A DNA stretch of 64,000 nt, taken from the NCBI GenBank assembly GCA_020853025.1, contig JADYZP010000045.1, positions 99,285-163,284 of the forward strand. The letters run 5' to 3'. The position numbers were made by a program, and so were the translations under genes. This document shows, one piece after another, positions 62,319 through 64,000 of the stretch. This DNA is from Burkholderiales bacterium. GTDB lineage: Bacteria; Pseudomonadota; Gammaproteobacteria; Burkholderiales; Casimicrobiaceae. Below the pieces are notes generated by a model. The model did no database searches, was not told the origin of the DNA, and saw only the letters and a list, made by a program, of their open reading frames with translations. The first letter of the stretch is position 1; each line of letters begins with the position of its first letter.

Positions 62319-62668
62319 CTATTTCTCGGACACCGGGATACGCTCGACTTCGAACGCCTTCCGCAGCGCTGACCGAAGGGCGGGCGACTCGCAGCGTCGG
62401 TGGAGGCGGCGGAAAGGAACACTTCGTAGATGCGGGCCAGTAGCAAAGCCAAGTTGTCGCAGGGCACCTGCTCGAATGAGCGCACGAGCGAAAGGAACGC
62501 GCCGAACGAGGTCGCAACCGTTTCCCACCCGACGACTGCCACGGCGTTCGTGTAGGTGGACTTCCCACCGTCTGGCAGAAACGAGGCGAAGCGCTTGGCT
62601 TCGTTCGCGTCGGCGGCCGTGGACACGACAGCGTTCCAGGCATCTGCAGCGCAAGCGCATGCGTCCAT
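62319..62668 (-). pseudogene. Small frameshifted gene remnant
   Basis: The 580-base gap between the two LysR genes holds no intact gene. On the minus strand from ATG 62668 the sequence MDACACAADAWNAVV... to RIYEVFLSAASTDAA reads like real protein for about 90 codons. The reading then continues sensibly only in another frame (ALRSALRKAFEVERIPVSEK, stop at 62319). A single insertion or deletion near 62390-62410 would join them into a protein of about 116 residues. No family is recognised. It could be a pseudogene or a sequencing error. Confidence 0.4.
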
Positions 62669-62765
62669 GGGCGCTTCAATACGGTTGGGGACTCGCGATC
62701 TCCCGCGTGTTTGCCTCGCGCCCAAGCGCTCGCCGCGGCCGACTGCGAAGCCGCGACACCATGTA

Positions 62766-63737
62766 TCAGCGAACGCGGGCGCCCACCACAGGCTTTCGCC
62801 GCGAGCCGACCGACACAGGCGTTTGTCCGCCCTGGGTCTCCGGCAGCTGCGTCCGTCGCTCGAAGGTGCTGACGGCCACTGCGAGCTCCGCAACCGATAG
62901 CGCGAGCGGTTGCGGGTGTCGGCGGTCAAGCGCCGCGACGTACTCTAGGTCGGGGAGCTTCGGCGTCACTTCGACGATGCGGAGTCGGCCTGCCCGGATA
63001 TCGCGCTCGAAGTGCGCGATTGGTAGATAGCCGATCCCCAGCCCGGAGATCGTCCACGACGCGAGGACCGAGAGGCTGTTGCAGGTGTCCGTCCGGCGGC
63101 CGACAGCCCCGGATTCCTCAAACCACCGTTCCAGCTGCGCGTACAGGTTGGACGTCTTTGAAAGCGTCAGGATGGGCCAGTGGTCCAGGTCGCGCGGTGT
63201 CAGACTGTGATCCGGGATCTTGAGCGACGGGCTCGCCATCCACGCGAATGCGGCGAATCCAAGCGAGATGTTCCGTAGCCCGGGCTGCATGATCGGTCCC
63301 GGCAGCATTGCGAGATCGATTTCGCCGCCACGCAACTTATCGAGCAGCGACAGCGTGAGATCGACGTCCATCTCGAGCGTCACCCTCGGAAAGCGGGCGT
63401 TGAGCTCGCGCACCAGGTCCGGGAGCCAGGTGAGCGCGACATACTCGGTCACCCCGACGCGGACGATCCCCGACACGATCGTCGGATCGCCGATGCGCGC
63501 CTTGATCTCGGCCATCAGTTCCATGACGCGTTCGGCGTAGCCCACGAGCTCCTGGCCCTTGCTTGTCAATCGCGCGGAGCGAGCGGTGCGATCGAAGAGC
63601 TTTTGTCCAAGCGCCTCCTCGAGGTCGCGAATGCGCATCGATATGGCAGACTGCGTCGAGTGCAGTCGCTCCGCTGCCGCTGTGAAGCTGCCGAGTCGCC
63701 AGACCCAGTAGAGCGCTTCCAAGTGTTTGAAGGTCAT
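62766..63737 (-). CDS. LysR-family transcriptional regulator
   Basis: The 323-residue protein has a LysR-type helix-turn-helix (LEALYWVWRLGSFTAAAERLHSTQSAISMRI) and a substrate-binding domain. ATG 63737 (MTFKHLEALYW) is preferred to an in-frame ATG 27 bases upstream, since LysR proteins rarely have longer leaders. It is divergent from an exported-protein gene, the usual LysR arrangement, with a strong palindrome between them. The regulated genes probably lie to the right of the window. Confidence 0.92.
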   Translation of the reverse strand: MTFKHLEALYWVWRLGSFTAAAERLHSTQSAISMRIRDLEEALGQKLFDRTARSARLTSKGQELVGYAERVMELMAEIKARIGDPTIVSGIVRVGVTEYVALTWLPDLVRELNARFPRVTLEMDVDLTLSLLDKLRGGEIDLAMLPGPIMQPGLRNISLGFAAFAWMASPSLKIPDHSLTPRDLDHWPILTLSKTSNLYAQLERWFEESGAVGRRTDTCNSLSVLASWTISGLGIGYLPIAHFERDIRAGRLRIVEVTPKLPDLEYVAALDRRHPQPLALSVAELAVAVSTFERRTQLPETQGGQTPVSVGSRRKPVVGARVR

Positions 63738-63753
63738 CGATTTAGTATCACTA

Positions 63754-63777
63754 TATTTGATCAAAACAGATCAAATA
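63754..63777. promoter_or_regulatory. LysR-type operator palindrome
   Basis: TATTTGATC (63754-63762) and GATCAAATA (63769-63777) form a perfect nine-base inverted repeat with a six-base spacer, in an AT-rich patch of an otherwise GC-rich region. It sits 17 bases upstream of the LysR start, where autoregulatory LysR recognition sites are found. It is probably the recognition site of the adjacent regulator. Confidence 0.6.
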
Positions 63778-63909
63778 ATACAATTTGCCATGATAGTTCG
63801 TCGACGCCTAATATACCTGCGATCGGGTCGATAAGTTCGGAAAACGCAACGCGGTGCGCGAAGTGGCACGCGTAATTGGGCCCGGAACCCCGCATTGAAG
63901 GAGGAACAC

Positions 63910-64000
63910 ATGAGTAGCATTTCCTTGGCCCGAAACTTTGCTCGCACGCTCGCCGCCGCGGCACTCGCGCTCGTCACCGCCGGAGGGGCCGCAACCGCGG
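63910..64000 (+). CDS. Exported protein, N-terminus only (cut by window edge)
   Basis: GGAGGAA precedes an ATG at 63910 that opens a frame running off the window. The 30 visible residues (MSSISLARNFARTLAAAALA and on) are a typical Sec or Tat-like signal sequence with a charged start and Ala/Leu core. Divergence from a LysR gene suggests the regulator's target, possibly a periplasmic solute-binding protein, but the mature part is not in view. Confidence 0.6.
   Translation, partial: MSSISLARNFARTLAAAALALVTAGGAATA

Overview
This window is high-GC DNA from what looks like a sulfur-oxidising, probably betaproteobacterial, chemolithotroph. The assignment rests on gene content: a complete oxidative-type reverse dissimilatory sulfite reductase (rDsr) operon with dsrEFH and dsrL and no dsrD, a cytoplasmic SoeABC sulfite dehydrogenase, a dissimilatory ATP sulfurylase, and a proteobacterial-type nuo operon. 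No phylogeny was run, so the taxonomic level is an inference.

Layout. 1-333 is the 3' end of a DUF4019 gene, followed without a break by nuoEFGHIJKLMN (346-11927, respiratory complex I). 11994-16250 is a lactate-utilisation lutABC set with an aminotransferase gene between lutB and lutC. 16274-22061 is a six-gene Mrp Na+/H+ antiporter operon (mrpA fused to an MrpB-like domain, then mrpCDEFG). 22316-27889 is an RTX protein plus its HlyD/HlyB-type type I secretion pair. 28111-32877 is a sulfur-related block: two YeeE/YedE half-transporters, a small secreted peptide, tusA, dsrE2, a FadL-like outer-membrane protein and an ankyrin protein. 32908-38825 (minus strand) is a tightly packed nine-gene unit, divergent from dsrA, holding an orphan Cas6/Cmx6-like protein, a tandem TusA, a TauD-type dioxygenase, a ferredoxin-reductase, a stand-alone S24 domain and four unassigned genes. 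39076-52895 is dsrABEFHCMKLJOPN, a cysteine-less dsrC paralogue, dsrR and a sirohaem-pathway methyltransferase. 52899-54874 (minus) is a NarL/NarX-type two-component pair, divergent from soeABC (55110-59809) and sat (59933-61147). The right end holds two LysR regulators, a frameshifted gene remnant and the start of an exported protein.

How it fits together. Sulfur imported or mobilised through YeeE, TusA, DsrE2 and DsrEFH would be loaded onto DsrC. DsrAB (sirohaem supplied by CobA and modified by DsrN) would release sulfite, with DsrMKJOP re-oxidising DsrC and DsrL passing electrons to NAD(P). SoeABC would oxidise the sulfite to sulfate at the quinone pool, and Sat would recover ATP if an APS reductase exists elsewhere. 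Complex I, run forward or in reverse, and Mrp would link this to NADH and ion gradients.

Non-coding stretches of 170-250 bases lie at 22062-22315, 27890-28110, 29274-29468, 29709-29959, 38826-39075, 54875-55109 and 63738-63909; the sites seen in them are listed. No tRNA, rRNA, CRISPR array or insertion sequence was recognised by reading.
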